The translations under genes were made by a program, and so were the position numbers. A stretch of 64,000 bases of DNA, taken from NCBI GenBank assembly GCA_963700865.1, contig CAVOZC010000019.1, positions 200,449-264,448 on the forward strand, written 5' to 3'. Every line of letters starts with the position of its first letter. Position 1 is the first letter of the stretch. Below, piece by piece: positions 37,611-48,060 of this stretch. The notes beneath the pieces were generated by a model. It did no database searches, was not told the DNA's origin, and saw only the letters and a program-made list of their open reading frames with translations. This stretch comes from CAVOGJ01 sp963700865. Lineage in GTDB: Bacteria; Planctomycetota; Planctomycetia; Pirellulales; Pirellulaceae.

Positions 37611-39082
37611 ATGATGGTCAAGTTGAGATGGCGGCGGTATCTGGTCATGATCGTGATCATCTGCTGTGCAAGTTTGGCTGGCGGCGCCGAGTGGTACCTG
37701 TCGCCGCTCGGCAATGACGGAAACGATGGCACGCTGCAGAATCCCTGGGCATCCTTTTCCTTCGCGATTGATCAATTGACGCCCGGAGATACCTTAGTCG
37801 TCCGGGGGGGCACCTACGACATCGATACCCAGGTACGCTGGCGAACGAATCAGGGAGGAACGGCCGCCCAGCCGATTCGGATTTGGGCGGCGGCGGGCGA
37901 ACAGCCGATCCTTGATTTCTCCACGATGTCCGCGACGCTGGGTGCGAGTAGCGGCCGCGGCATGCAGATCGACAACAACGTGAATTACTTGCATTTTCGT
38001 GGCCTCACCATCCAAGGTGCCAAGGACAATGGGCTGTACAATGAGGGCGACTTCAATGTCTTTGAACGTTTGACCTTGCGGCAGAATGCCGATTCGGGTC
38101 TGCAATTGAGTGGTGACGCAGCGCACAACCTGATCCTGAATTGCGACTCGTACGAAAATTTTGATCCCCATAACGGTGGCGAAAACGCGGATGGATTTGC
38201 CGCCAAGTTCAATCAGCTGGGCCCGGGAAACGTCTTTGACGGCAATCGCGCCTGGGGCAATTCCGACGATGGTTGGGATCTTTGGCAAGCCGCCAACGGG
38301 GTTGTTATTCGCAACTCGTGGGCCTTCGACAACGGGATCGACATTTGGAATGTGGGGAGCGGCTTCAATGGCGACGGGAATGGATTTAAGCTCGGCCAGG
38401 ACAGCGGTGGCCATTTATTGACCAACGTCCTGGCGTGGCAAAATCAGGTCCGCGGCATCGATGTGAATGGCAACGGTACGGGTGTGCAGGTCTTCAATTC
38501 CACGGTTTACGACTCAGGAAGAAACTGGCAGTTTGACGAAACGGCGGCTCAAACCGTTAACCCCCACGAGTTGCGAAACAACATTTCTTTTGGCGGTAGC
38601 CAATCCGACCAGTTCCTGTCCGGCGTGGATGGCTCATTCAACACCTGGAACGGCATGACCGCTACTGCCGCGGATTTCAAATCGCTGGACGATTCCATTG
38701 CACGTGGACCAAGGCGGTCGGATGGAAGCCTGCCCGTGAGCGACTTTCTCCGCCTGGCGGCGGATAGCGACCTGATCAATAGCGGCACGGGCGTCGGACT
38801 CTCCTGTTACATAACGCCGGACTTGGGCGCGTTCGAGTCGCTGCCGGGCGATTTCAACTTCGACGGCATCGTGGACGGAGCCGACTTTACCGTGTGGCGT
38901 GACGGACTGGGAACGAGCTTCGTCGCCGAGGATTATGAAGTATGGGCCGATCATTTGAACGCCAGGTTGCGCCTGGCTGCTTCACTGCGGTACCGGAACC
39001 CAGCCTGCCGATTGTGCTCGCGTTCGGCATTGCATGTTGGATGGTAGGCCGTCAAGGATTGCGTATTCCGCGTAGCGACTGA
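37611..39082 (+). CDS. PL9 family pectate/polygalacturonate lyase with PEP-CTERM anchor (frameshift near C-terminus)
   Basis: About 490 residues. The signal peptide (VMIVIICCASLAGGA) is followed by WYLSPLGNDGNDG and the PL9 blocks LTPGDTLVVRGGTY, GAKDNGLYNEG, GLQLSGDAAHNLILNCDSYENFD split around the calcium aspartates, GGENADGFAAKF with the catalytic lysine, GNSDDGWDLW and GNGFKLGQD. A GDFNFDGIVDGADF dockerin-type repeat follows. In the main frame the end reads as nonsense to 39047. Shifting one base near 38985 gives VPEPSLPIVLAFGIACWMVG...RIPRSD and a stop at 39082, a convincing anchor. So the gene probably ends at 39082, eight bases before the regulator start. Confidence 0.8.
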
Positions 39083-39089
39083 GTTGTCA

Positions 39090-40275
39090 ATGGATGCTCC
39101 TCAGGAAATTGCACTCGCCTTTCCCCGCCGGAACACTCAGGAAATCCTGGTTCAAGGCGTGCTGCGGTATGCCCGCGAAAACGGGCTTGCCTGGACGTAC
39201 ATTTCGGCACCCGAGTCTGTCTCGCTGACCATCGAGGATCTGATCGGTTGGCCAGGCGACGGCATTATTGCCTCGCTACAGACGCCGACGCAGATGCAAT
39301 TGGCGCAGAGCCTGAACTTGCCGATTGTCAATATCTCTAGTGCGCTCCCCGATCCTCAAACACCTAGTTGTGTGACTGACAACGAGGCGATCGGGCAGAT
39401 GGCCGCGGAGCATCTGCTCAGTCTGCGCCTATCAGCGATATGCTTATTATGGCTTGATGGATGTCGAGTATTCCAAGCAGCGCTATGTCGCCTTTGATCG
39501 GGCCATCCGCAATGCGGGGTATGGAACGGAACGGCTGCTCGTCACGTCGACGTTCGGTTTGCAGGGAAATCGCTGGCTCAGTCAGCACCAGGCGCTCACC
39601 GACTGGCTGGGGGGATTGGAAACGCCGATCGCGGTGTTTGCTGTTTCGGATTACCGTGCCCGCCAGGTCCTGGATGCGTGCGGTCACCTCAAATTACGCG
39701 TGCCAGATGATGTGGTCGTGCTGGGTGTGGACAACGAACACCTGGTTTGCGACCACTCGGTCCCCACACTCAGCAGCGTGGCTCGCAACGACGGCCTCGT
39801 GGGCTACACGGCGGCCGGTATGCTGCATGCGTTAATGACTCACCAACAACTGGCTCGGAACATCGAGACGATTCCTCCGCTGCATGTCGTGCAGCGTGAA
39901 TCCACGGCGCGGTTTGCGGTCGCGGATCCTCGCTTACAAGATGCCATCACCTTTCTTTTCGAACATCTCCACGAACCGATTTCGATTGAGGACATCACCC
40001 GGCATGCGCACGTCTCGCGGCGATGGCTGGAATACGCCTTTCGGGAAAAACTTGGCGAAACCCCCTTTCAGTACTTGCGTCGGCATCGCGTGGCACTCGC
40101 CCGACAATTGCTCGTCAACCAGCCTCAAGGAAAGCTCAGTGGCGTCGCCTTGCGGTGTGGTTTTTCCTCGGCCAAGCAATTAGCCGCGGCGTTCCAGCAA
40201 ACCTATGGGATGAGTCCACGGGACTATCGGCGCGACGTGTTTCCCGAACATGAGCGGACCGATCCGGGCGCGTGA
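39090..40275 (+). CDS. XylR-type AraC-family transcriptional regulator, frameshifted
   Basis: Two frames joined near 39428 give about 395 residues. Residues 1-270 are a periplasmic-binding-type sugar sensor (LAFPRRNTQEILVQGVLRYARE, QRYAYYGLMDVEYSKQRYVAF, DVVVLGVDNEHLVCD). Residues about 285-385 are an AraC DNA-binding domain (ISIEDITRHAHVSRRWLEYAFREKLGETPFQYLRRHR, GFSSAKQLAAAFQQTYGMSP; parts shown separately in the gene). The architecture equals XylR of E. coli and its many planctomycete relatives. It is the only dedicated sugar-responsive regulator visible in the locus, so it is the best candidate to bind the TTTTGC-type palindromes (inference). The break is consistent with a lost GC in CTGCGCGCC. 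Confidence 0.86.
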
Positions 40276-40314
40276 GCCGCCGCCCACCCAGGCCCCTGAC
40301 GGGGCCGGTGCGCC

Positions 40315-41559
40315 TTAGAGGCGGAGGAAGATGCCGCGGCGATAGAGTCCGTAGCAGACCAGCCACCAACCACCCAGCCACAATACGACCCACGCCCAGC
40401 CGGCTACGGCGGCGGAACCCGACAAGTGCTCGCCCCAGGTGAGGATTGCCGCCGTGATGCCGTCCGAGCCCCCGCCCGGCACGGGAAGTTGCCACTTGCT
40501 GAAGATCGTCTTGAAGCTCAGTTCGGCGCCGATGTAGAGCGTCAGGGCATTGGTGCCGTACACTCGCAACGGCCAAGCGGTGGTCCAGCCCGCCACATCG
40601 ATGATCGCGTAAAAGAATGACAATAGCAGGGTGCCGGTGCCGGCCGCCAGCAGGCAGTAGGCAGGACTGAAGAACCACTTGCTGTAAGGAATGGTGAAGC
40701 GACCCCAGAGCCCCGTTCCGTCCGGTTGATAGCCCCATTGCAGCAGGACCCCAACGGCCACCAGCACGACTCCGAAAACGGCCACGCGAAGTGCCGCCTT
40801 CCAGTTGCGTTTCGCGGCCAGTTGCTCGGTGGCATAGGCCCCGAACAAAGCCACCACGGCCAGTGGCAAATACTGCTGGCTCATCCCCCACCAGCCGAGG
40901 AACTGCTGGCCGATGCCCGGCGGCCAGTGCTCGAGATGGACGACCCGCTTGACGGCGTCAAACTGAGCCCAGGTGCCGGGTCCCAGGGGAGCTCTTGCCA
41001 GGGCGCGGGAATCGACGAGCCCGTTCAGCCACGGCCAGGGCAACAGCGTCATCAACGCCCACTTGCCCAGCAGCACGCCCACGATCAACGCGATTCGCCA
41101 CCCTTGGGGCAGCATCCATACGGCCACGGCAACCACGTAGGCGGCGGCGATCAATTGCAAGATGTTCCATTTGAGCAGGTCCGTCCACTGCAGGGGCGTG
41201 GTATAAGCGTCCGCGGCGACAGTTAGCACAACACCCCACAAATAGAGCAGGAGGGCTCGACGAATGACCCGCGCCATGATGCCGAGGCTGGTGAGTCCGC
41301 GGCGATGCATGCCTTGCAGAGACAGGGGAATCGCGGCGCCAGCGATAAATAGAAACCAAGGGAAGACGAGATCCGCAAAGGTGGCTCCCTGCTGAGGATC
41401 GTTCCAGGGGACGTGGAACCACTGAGCCGGAAAGACCGACTCGTTCCAAGTCATATTCACGAGCAACATCGCGGCAATGTCAAAGCCGCGAAAGGCGTCC
41501 AGCGCAAGGAGTCGTACGGAAGGTGCTTCAGCGGTTACGGAAGATTCGCGGGCAGCCAT
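40315..41559 (-). CDS. HGSNAT/DUF5009-like membrane acyltransferase
   Basis: 414 residues with about ten membrane helices. The N-terminus RLLALDAFRGFDIAAMLLVNMTWN and the ADLVFPWFLFIAGAAIPLSL block match the heparan-alpha-glucosaminide N-acetyltransferase-like family (DUF5009/DUF1624), and the C-terminal VYGTNALTLYIGAEL block agrees. The family moves acetyl groups across membranes, but bacterial substrates are unknown. It converges on the regulator gene. The ATG at 41559 was chosen because the family start follows directly. Whether it belongs to the pectin locus is unclear. Confidence 0.85.
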   Translation of the reverse strand: MAARESSVTAEAPSVRLLALDAFRGFDIAAMLLVNMTWNESVFPAQWFHVPWNDPQQGATFADLVFPWFLFIAGAAIPLSLQGMHRRGLTSLGIMARVIRRALLLYLWGVVLTVAADAYTTPLQWTDLLKWNILQLIAAAYVVAVAVWMLPQGWRIALIVGVLLGKWALMTLLPWPWLNGLVDSRALARAPLGPGTWAQFDAVKRVVHLEHWPPGIGQQFLGWWGMSQQYLPLAVVALFGAYATEQLAAKRNWKAALRVAVFGVVLVAVGVLLQWGYQPDGTGLWGRFTIPYSKWFFSPAYCLLAAGTGTLLLSFFYAIIDVAGWTTAWPLRVYGTNALTLYIGAELSFKTIFSKWQLPVPGGGSDGITAAILTWGEHLSGSAAVAGWAWVVLWLGGWWLVCYGLYRRGIFLRL

Positions 41560-41765
41560 GGAGGCAATGCTTGCTGCGGGGAGTGGTGAATTGCGATGAT
41601 CCAAGTATCCGTCCGAGTATAGCAAGCCCGCCGGCCAACCGGCTCCATCAGGGCTCGTTGCTGGACGGTAATCGTAGGGCAGGCTTATACCCTGCCGTTC
41701 CTTGCCAGAACCAATCGCCTATTTTGTTCCGCCTGCCTCAAACGGCGGGATACAAACCTGCCCCA

Positions 41766-42158
41766 GCCACCATTCCCCCCGTGGCTGGGGCTTCCAGCCA
41801 CAGTCGTCTCGCCGTCCTCGGTCCAAGGTCTGGCGACATCGGCTCCCAGCCACGACTCGGGATGGCGACGTCTCCCGGCATCGGGCCGACAATTCAGCCA
41901 CCATTCCACCCGTGGCTGTGGCTTCCAGCCACAGTCGTCTCGCCGTCCTCGGTCCAAGGTCTGGCGACATCGGCTCCCAGCCACGACTCGGGATCGCGAC
42001 GTCACCCGGCTTCGGGCCGACAATTCAGCCACCATTCCCCTCGTGGCTGTGGCTTCCAGCCACAGTCGTCTCGCCGTCCTCGGTCCAAGGTCTGGCGACT
42101 TCGGCTACCAGCCACGACTCGGGATCGCGACGTCTCCCGGCTTCGGGCCGGCAATGCA
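41766..42158. repeat. Three tandem 131-bp repeats
   Basis: Units 41766-41896, 41897-42027 and 42028-42158 differ by only a few bases. Each begins GCCACCATTCC and contains two short palindromes (GTGGCTGTGGCTTCCAGCCAC; TGGCT...AGCCA). Since 131 is not a multiple of three, reading frames through it are unlikely to be genes. It lies in the 829-base gap 41560-42388, otherwise without recognisable content. Confidence 0.92.
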
Positions 42159-42388
42159 GCCTATACCAGGTCAAGAGCGACTCCTTCTTGCCCTCTCGAC
42201 GCGGCACTTCCGCCGCTGGCCGGCGTATCCCAAGGTGCCGATTCTGCTGCGAAAACCCCTCTTGACGCAGCCTTGGCACTTAGTAAACTTGCGTTCACTG
42301 TACGGATGTACTCCATCGGTCTGCCGACGCACCGCGCGGCCCGACGGAGCGAACTTGGTATATTCCTGCTGAGTAGGAGGGCCAGACC

Positions 42389-43994
42389 ATGACGGATGCA
42401 AATCGGGAGCGGGATTTTGAGGTCGTTGTCGTGCGGGATCGTGACCGGACGCTGCAATGTCGGGTCGACGAATGGGATGCGGTGACGCTGGTGGCCGCCG
42501 TATCCTCCGACCCCCGCTGTTTTGCGGACTTGCACGGCGGCGTGTCGCCGTTATCGTCATCGGCAGCCGCTGGAGGACTTGGGCTGGCAAGCGTTTACCG
42601 GTGAAATTCCGCCGGGGCCCTGGCTCTTCATCGATCTCGCTTGCCAGCGGCTGGTCTCGAATGATCTGGAGCGGCTTCCGCGGGAACCGTGCGCCTTCCA
42701 GCGCGACGAAGGCGACTGGGAGCCTTCCAACCCGGTGGTCTGGTGCAACGTGCCACCTTGGTGGGAGCAAGACGTGCAGGCTCGGCTGGAAGCCGACGCA
42801 GCGCCGTTGCCGCCTCCCTCCGCACCGGTCGACTTTCGCGGCGTCCTCTACGGACGGGCCATGGCGGAGGCCATTGCGGACCTGATGCGAGCCAGGCAAA
42901 CCGCGGAGGGACTGCCGGCTGCCTTTGTGGACCTCGAAGGCGGGCGCGCAGAGCGGGCGCTGGATGACCAGGAACGGCAGCTTCTCCACCGCTGGAGAGC
43001 GTTGACAAATCGCGTACATGCGGACTGGCTGTTGGCAGCTCGTGCGGATTTGGAGCATCGACCGCCTCGGCATTTCCTGCATGCGGGGCGTGAATGGGTG
43101 GATCAAGAAATCGAGCACCGGCAGCGACAATGGTCGTTATTCCGCGCGCCACCGCTGCCGCTCGAGCACGAAACGCACGCGTATCGTCATGGTCCCATGG
43201 GGACCGCCGAGGTGGTCGTGTATTTCGACTTTTGTCGCCAGGTGATTGCTGCGGGCTGGCGGCACTTGTGCGATAGCAAGGCGGACGGCTCGGCGACGCT
43301 CGCCGACGTGCTCTACGATGCGGGCGTCGCCTGGTTGCAGGCCGGGAGGATCGATGACGATCCGACGCCGCCGGCCGCAATCATTGAGAGTTGCCGTCGC
43401 CATATGCCAATGGTGGCCAACAAGAGCGAGCATCTGGATTGCGACTGTCCCATCTGCCGGATGATGGCGGAACAGTCTGATTCGTTCGGTCCCGCCTTCT
43501 TTGGCTTTGACGGGCATCATCTGGAGCTTGACGACGAGTTCGCTTTTTCCCTCTGCGAGACGCGGGATGAGTGGGAGAGCCAGCGGTGTGACGACGATTT
43601 CGATGTGGAGGACTGGGACGAACCCGACTCGTTGGCCACCCGCCCGCCGGAAGACGACGATCTCGCCAGCGTCTGGAAGTCCAGTTTTGTGGCGGACATA
43701 CCGGGCGGCGGCGTCAGCACGATGGCACTTGCATTTCGTGCCGCGGAGCTGGTCAGTGACCTGGAGATGACGCCTGATTCCCAGGCCCAAATTGACCACT
43801 TCAATCAGTTGTTCGACGCCGTGCGGCATGCGGAGGATGGCGGCAGCAAGCAGCGTCGTGAGCGAGTGGTCGCCTTGCGAGAGTACCTGGAACGGCTGGC
43901 TGGGCAGCATCCCGTGATGACCGGGAAAATCGCCGACTTCCAGAGCCAATTGGACGCCTGGATTCGCCAGCCTGCCACGGGTTTCTCGATATGA
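42389..43994 (+). CDS. Unrecognised planctomycete protein with CDCPIC motif, frameshifted
   Basis: About 535 residues over two frames, joined near 42535 (the second frame begins AACRRYRHRQPLEDLGW). I do not recognise a family. Visible are a tryptophan-rich N-terminal region (GWQAFTGEIPPGPWLF, NVPPWWEQDV), a long charged helical middle, a DCDCPICRMM motif at about 340 that could bind a metal, an acidic stretch (DDDFDVEDWDEPD) and a helical C-terminus. No signal peptide, so cytoplasmic. The ATG has GTAGGAGGGCC upstream, a good ribosome site. The flanking genes give no functional hint. Confidence 0.65.
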
Positions 43995-44283
43995 GGTGCC
44001 GACACGGCTCGATCCCGTAAACTCCCTCCCCCCGGAAAAGCGGATTGGTGGCGGTCGATCTGGTCGGCTGCTGCCGGGCTACGGTCAAACGCCTCATCGC
44101 GGGTGATGATGGGGCCGGTGACAACCAATCGTCGCTTTTCCGTAGCGGGGAGGGTTGGGGAGGGGGACGCCGATGGCGGGCAACACGGCTCGACACCACA
44201 CGCCGGGTCGATTCCCGAGCCCAATCGCCGGGGCGGAAGCCAAGGCAGGACGATGGCCCATCATTCAGGATGTTGGGCGCTCC
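43995..44283. other. Gap with facing repeat copies
   Basis: A CTCCCTCCCCCCGGAAAAGCG segment near 44023-44044 recurs in inverted form near 44130-44165 (CGCTTTTCCG...GGGGAGGG), so transcripts could fold into a long hairpin. It lies between convergent genes. No gene seen. Confidence 0.4.
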
Positions 44284-45255
44284 TCAACCGTTGGCTGCGG
44301 AAAATGATTCCCAAGCATCTTTCGCCAATATTCCCAGGTTGCCGGCGGCCAGATTCTCGCCGACCTGGGCGGGTGTCTTGCCACCCGGAATCGCCGTGTG
44401 GCACGCGGGGTGCGAAATGGCGAAGCGGAGACTGAGTTGGGCCTTGGATTGAGATGGCCAGCGGGCATAGACGGGCGCCAGCCGATCGAATTGATCGAGG
44501 TACTGCTCAAGCTTCTCCGGGGAGAGATTAAAACGGCGATGATCGTCATCGCCGAAGTGCTGTCCTCGGGTAAATTTGCCCGTAAGCAGCCCGAACAGTA
44601 ATGGAATCCGGACGATCACGCCGATGCCGTAGGCCAGCGCCTTCGGAAACAAAACCCGCTCCGCCTCGCGCTCGAGCACATTGTCGCGCACCTGGATCAC
44701 GTCCAGGAGCGAATGGTGCCGATCGAGAAGGTGTGCGTGAGCTGTCTCTTGAAACGATTGGACGCTCCACCCCGCATGCTTGATCTTGCCCGCACGCTTT
44801 AAGGACTCGAGGGCCTCCCACGGGGCATCCTTTTCCAATTCTTCGAGGTTTCCGCTGTGAAGCTGCAGGATATCCAGCGCCTCGACTCGCAACCGCCGGA
44901 TGCTCTGTTCCGCCGCCGAGATCAAATAATCTCGGTCGTAATTCTGTCGAATCGGCCCATAGCCGTGATCGTCCGCGGGACTGGCGTGGTAGAAATCATT
45001 GCCGGCCTTGGTGGCGATCACCACATCCGCGGTGGGCCGCTTTCGCAGGGCGCGGGCGATGAGTTCTTCGGAGTGTCCCCGGCCGTAGACATCCGCGGTA
45101 TCCAGCAGTGTGCAACCCGCATCCAGGGCCGCGTTGAGCGCGGCAAGAGAAACGTCATCGTCCGTTTTGCCCCAGTCCATACCGCCAATTGCCCAACATC
45201 CGAATCCGATGTTCGATACCGATGGGCCGCGTTCACCCAGTCGACGATATTCCAT
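44284..45255 (-). CDS. Aldo/keto reductase
   Basis: 323 residues of the NADP-dependent (alpha/beta)8 AKR family. The catalytic tetrad is visible: Asp and Tyr in LLDTADVYGRG, Lys in VIATKAG, and His in DILQLHS. Further blocks are GFGCWAIGG at the N-terminus and GVIVRIPLLFGLLTGKF. It reduces aldehydes or ketones of sugars or other small carbonyls; the substrate is unknown. The ATG at 45255 follows AAGGAAACG. No operon partner. Confidence 0.93.
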   Translation of the reverse strand: MEYRRLGERGPSVSNIGFGCWAIGGMDWGKTDDDVSLAALNAALDAGCTLLDTADVYGRGHSEELIARALRKRPTADVVIATKAGNDFYHASPADDHGYGPIRQNYDRDYLISAAEQSIRRLRVEALDILQLHSGNLEELEKDAPWEALESLKRAGKIKHAGWSVQSFQETAHAHLLDRHHSLLDVIQVRDNVLEREAERVLFPKALAYGIGVIVRIPLLFGLLTGKFTRGQHFGDDDHRRFNLSPEKLEQYLDQFDRLAPVYARWPSQSKAQLSLRFAISHPACHTAIPGGKTPAQVGENLAAGNLGILAKDAWESFSAANG

Positions 45256-45882
45256 CTCGTTTCCTTTTTGAAGCCGATCCGCATCCGACGGCCATTCCTG
45301 AAAGCAGCCACTGCATTGTAGCGGGTTCGGGAACGGCGGAAGAAGTAATGACTGCCTCAATTTGGGGCTCTAGGTAAACGTGAAAGTTGCTTAAGTTGCC
45401 GGGGAGAGGGCAGGTGTCATGGTGCCCCGTGTTTGTGGCCAGGAACCGGCGGACTATCATTGTCGGCATGCAGAAACAGGTTGCTCGCGCCCTTACGTTG
45501 CCGTCATCCCGATCTTCGCTGCGCTCGCTGTTGGTAGCATGAAACGATGTTCGCACGCTACAAAATCCATCGCGGAAAGTCATCCTCGAACGCACAACTG
45601 CCAGCGGGGATTCGACAAGACACGCGCAAGCATACTCGTCACTGTTTGAGACCGCCCGAGCAGGCCGTCTGGATGTACCTTAACCACCCGTCGCTTGAGT
45701 CGTGGAGAGGGAGTATTCGACCCGCCGTGCCGGTTCCATAGGGAAGAAAACACATGCCCTTATGTTGACGCGTTCGGTAAACAGGCAAGATGCCTGTTGA
45801 GCCCAAGAGGGCAGGCGTCATTGTTCCGTTGACGGAGCAATGACTTCGCAAAATATGGATGCCATTCGCTCCTGACAAATGG
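45256..45882. other. 627-base gap with small palindromes
   Basis: No gene recognised. It contains an AACAGGCAAGATGCCTGTT palindrome (45779-45797), a widespread planctomycete intergenic element (recollection), and a near-perfect hairpin at about 45818-45841 (CATTGTTCCG-TTGA-CGGAGCAATG) with one mismatch. Confidence 0.5.
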
Positions 45883-46659
45883 TTACCTCCTCGCTTCGAC
45901 GATCGGCAATCGAATGATCGCCCCTGCCGCAAGACCAAAGCGCTCGACGTGCCCCGTGATGTTCTCCGAAGACGCGGTTTCCACGATCACGTGGGTATGC
46001 GACGAAGTCGCTGGGTGCGTCACATTTCCCACCGATTCCTTGGCAAAGATGCCGATCAGGGTTCCTCGCACGCTCTTCCGCTCGATTTCAACTGGTTGCA
46101 GCTCGCTTGGCAATTGGAGCTTGTTCAATCGGGCGTGCATGGGACACGCGCCGTTAATGACATGGAGCCGGACGTCTGCCAATTCTCCTGCGACGACAAA
46201 TGGAAATGGTTTTGCCGTGTTGATCCCACTTGTGGCAGCCAAATCCTCGATGAATGCTTCCACCTGCTGGGGCGTGAGATCCTTGGGAATGGAATGCTGT
46301 TGCCATAGGGGAACGTAGGCTCCAACCAGTAACGTCGCCTGATCTTGCAGCGCTGATCCATTCAATTCTGTCTGTAGTTTCCTGTCGGAGTCCACCCGCG
46401 TGATCATCGGCTTGCCGTCAAAGACCGTGATTTCACCGACCAGCTTTTCCAACGCCCCAACGGCATAGAAGTGTTCGCGTTTCACGAGATCTTTGAGCTC
46501 GACCCGACCGCCATGTAACTTGTTTCCAATGGCCTCATGCATCTTGCCGTACTGCACGATGGTCCCATCCCAGGTGTCGTCGGCATCTACGAACATCGAC
46601 CAGGCACAAACGAACAATGCGACCACCACAAGTTGCTGACCGTAAGTCCACGACGTCAT
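45883..46659 (-). CDS. Exported acetolactate decarboxylase-like protein
   Basis: 258 residues. The fold-defining segments resemble alpha-acetolactate decarboxylase: HEAIGNKLHGGRVELKDL, HFYAVGALEKLVGEITVFDGKP, and the metal-binding histidines H221, H223 (SSHTHV) and H237 (GHVER). Unlike the cytoplasmic enzyme it opens with a signal peptide (LVVVALFVCAWSMFVDAD), so it should be exported. It may decarboxylate acetolactate or have been recruited for another metal-dependent reaction. It is preceded by AAGGAGC at its ATG. It has no butanediol-pathway neighbours. Confidence 0.78.
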   Translation of the reverse strand: MTSWTYGQQLVVVALFVCAWSMFVDADDTWDGTIVQYGKMHEAIGNKLHGGRVELKDLVKREHFYAVGALEKLVGEITVFDGKPMITRVDSDRKLQTELNGSALQDQATLLVGAYVPLWQQHSIPKDLTPQQVEAFIEDLAATSGINTAKPFPFVVAGELADVRLHVINGACPMHARLNKLQLPSELQPVEIERKSVRGTLIGIFAKESVGNVTHPATSSHTHVIVETASSENITGHVERFGLAAGAIIRLPIVEARR

Positions 46660-48060
46660 GTTTTGCTCCTTCTCGCTTACGCGGCCCGGCAGCGGTACCG
46701 CGTCTCAGCACAGCAAAGCGCACCACGCGACCTGCCGCCCAAAATAGCGAAGGAGTGTGATCTTTGGAGGCGCACGGCCGCCTGGCCCTCCACGATGGTG
46801 GGCTTCTGGAGGCGTTTTTCGCTGTTGGCCTTGCAACGAAATTCCTGCAACTCGCATGCCGAAGGGGGCATTCCCGGTCCCCGACGGTGATTTTGTAACC
46901 GCTGACAGGGCTACCCGGGCCTACGACGAGATACGCCGCAGGCGTATCTGAAGGAAAGGACGCCTACCTGGTGACCGCGACCGGGACGCCCAGCAGACGG
47001 GGCGACGCGGGTTGCCGATCCGCCTGGATTGGATGGACCGGTTAGGGGCGTCTTTCGCGGCCACGCATTGTTTTTCGACCTCCAGGCATGGAGAGCGGCG
47101 CCCACCCGAACTTCCTTCGTGGCCCTCGTGCTTTTCGTGGTTGCCTTCTGAACCGCCCATAAGCCAGACCTGCGGGCCGTGCCGTCATCCACACCACTGC
47201 TCGCTCATCGTGCTGCGCGCTGAGGGGAACGGTGCTCGTCAACGGAGTGCACGCGTCCGATGGCGAGCACGAGAAGGAAAATCCGTTGAATCCACGAAGA
47301 TGCATTCAGAAATGCGTGTCAGGACAGGGCCCCAGGGGCCGCGGGCATTTCGACGATGCTTGGGAGTCTTTTTTATGCGCCATACGACGCAAATCGGTTG
47401 AGGACAAGTCGAAGAAGGACCTCGAAATCGTCGTCCGCCGTCGCCGCTCGTTTCGGGCAGCCATCGTGCCGCCAACAGCCGCGTCTCGCCGGCCGGAAGG
47501 CGATTCGACGGTCCGGCGCTCACCCTCCTTCACGCGACGCTGGTGCGTGCGGCTCACAGGATACGCAGGCGAATGTGCTCACCACATTTGCTCGCGCAGG
47601 GTCCCGCATGGTGTTGATCGATGCTGGCGGTCATTGGAAAATTATCACGGAGCCATGCAGTCGGGGAAGTGACGCCACACAACGCGAGCGGGTCGCGGAC
47701 GGAATCTCGCCGGCTTTGTGCCGCTGTAAAACAGAGGCTGTAAAAACAGAGAGAGCAAGCGCATCGGGGCCGAATCAAAAAACATCGAACACGGCAGCGC
47801 GACACCGGTACAGCGATGCGTTCTTGTAAATGCCGGCGACGGCGGATGGCCGTCGGCCAGAAATAAAGGGAAGGGCCGTCAGCCGGGGTCCGACCACCGT
47901 CGGGTGACGGCGATGTTGGGCTTCGCGACGGATTTCCACGATCCGTGATCCCATCGATGGGGCCAATCTGGCAAGTTCGGCCGGTCTTTCCTGCGGTATA
48001 CTGGGGAAAGAGCGCTCGGTCACCTAGATGCACCGCGGAGACAGGATACGGAACAAAGGT
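46660..48060. other. 1.4-kb gap, no convincing gene
   Basis: Several open frames exist but none shows protein-like composition or a known family. It contains a segment rich in CACGAAAAGCACGAGGGCCACGAAGG-type words (reverse strand, about 47105-47150) and dispersed-repeat copy 2. A decayed region is likely. Confidence 0.5.
47215..47340 (+). repeat. Dispersed intergenic repeat, copy 2
   Basis: It shares TGAGGGGAACGGTGCTCGT with copy 1, and GAGCACGAGAAGGAAAATCCGTTGAATCCACGAAGATGC with the pattern of copy 3 (GAGCACGAGAATCCGGTAAGTCCACGGAGGTGC). Confidence 0.55.

Noticed and set aside
41766..42158. CRISPR array
   Set aside because: Units are directly adjacent 131-bp copies without unique spacers, and no cas gene is present.
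41685..42372. Several open frames through the tandem repeats
   Set aside because: The repeat period of 131 bases shifts frame each unit and the translations are repeated low-information sequence.
46672..48060. Short frames in the 1.4-kb gap as genes
   Set aside because: Arginine/proline-rich translations on both strands, no ribosome site, no recognisable motif.
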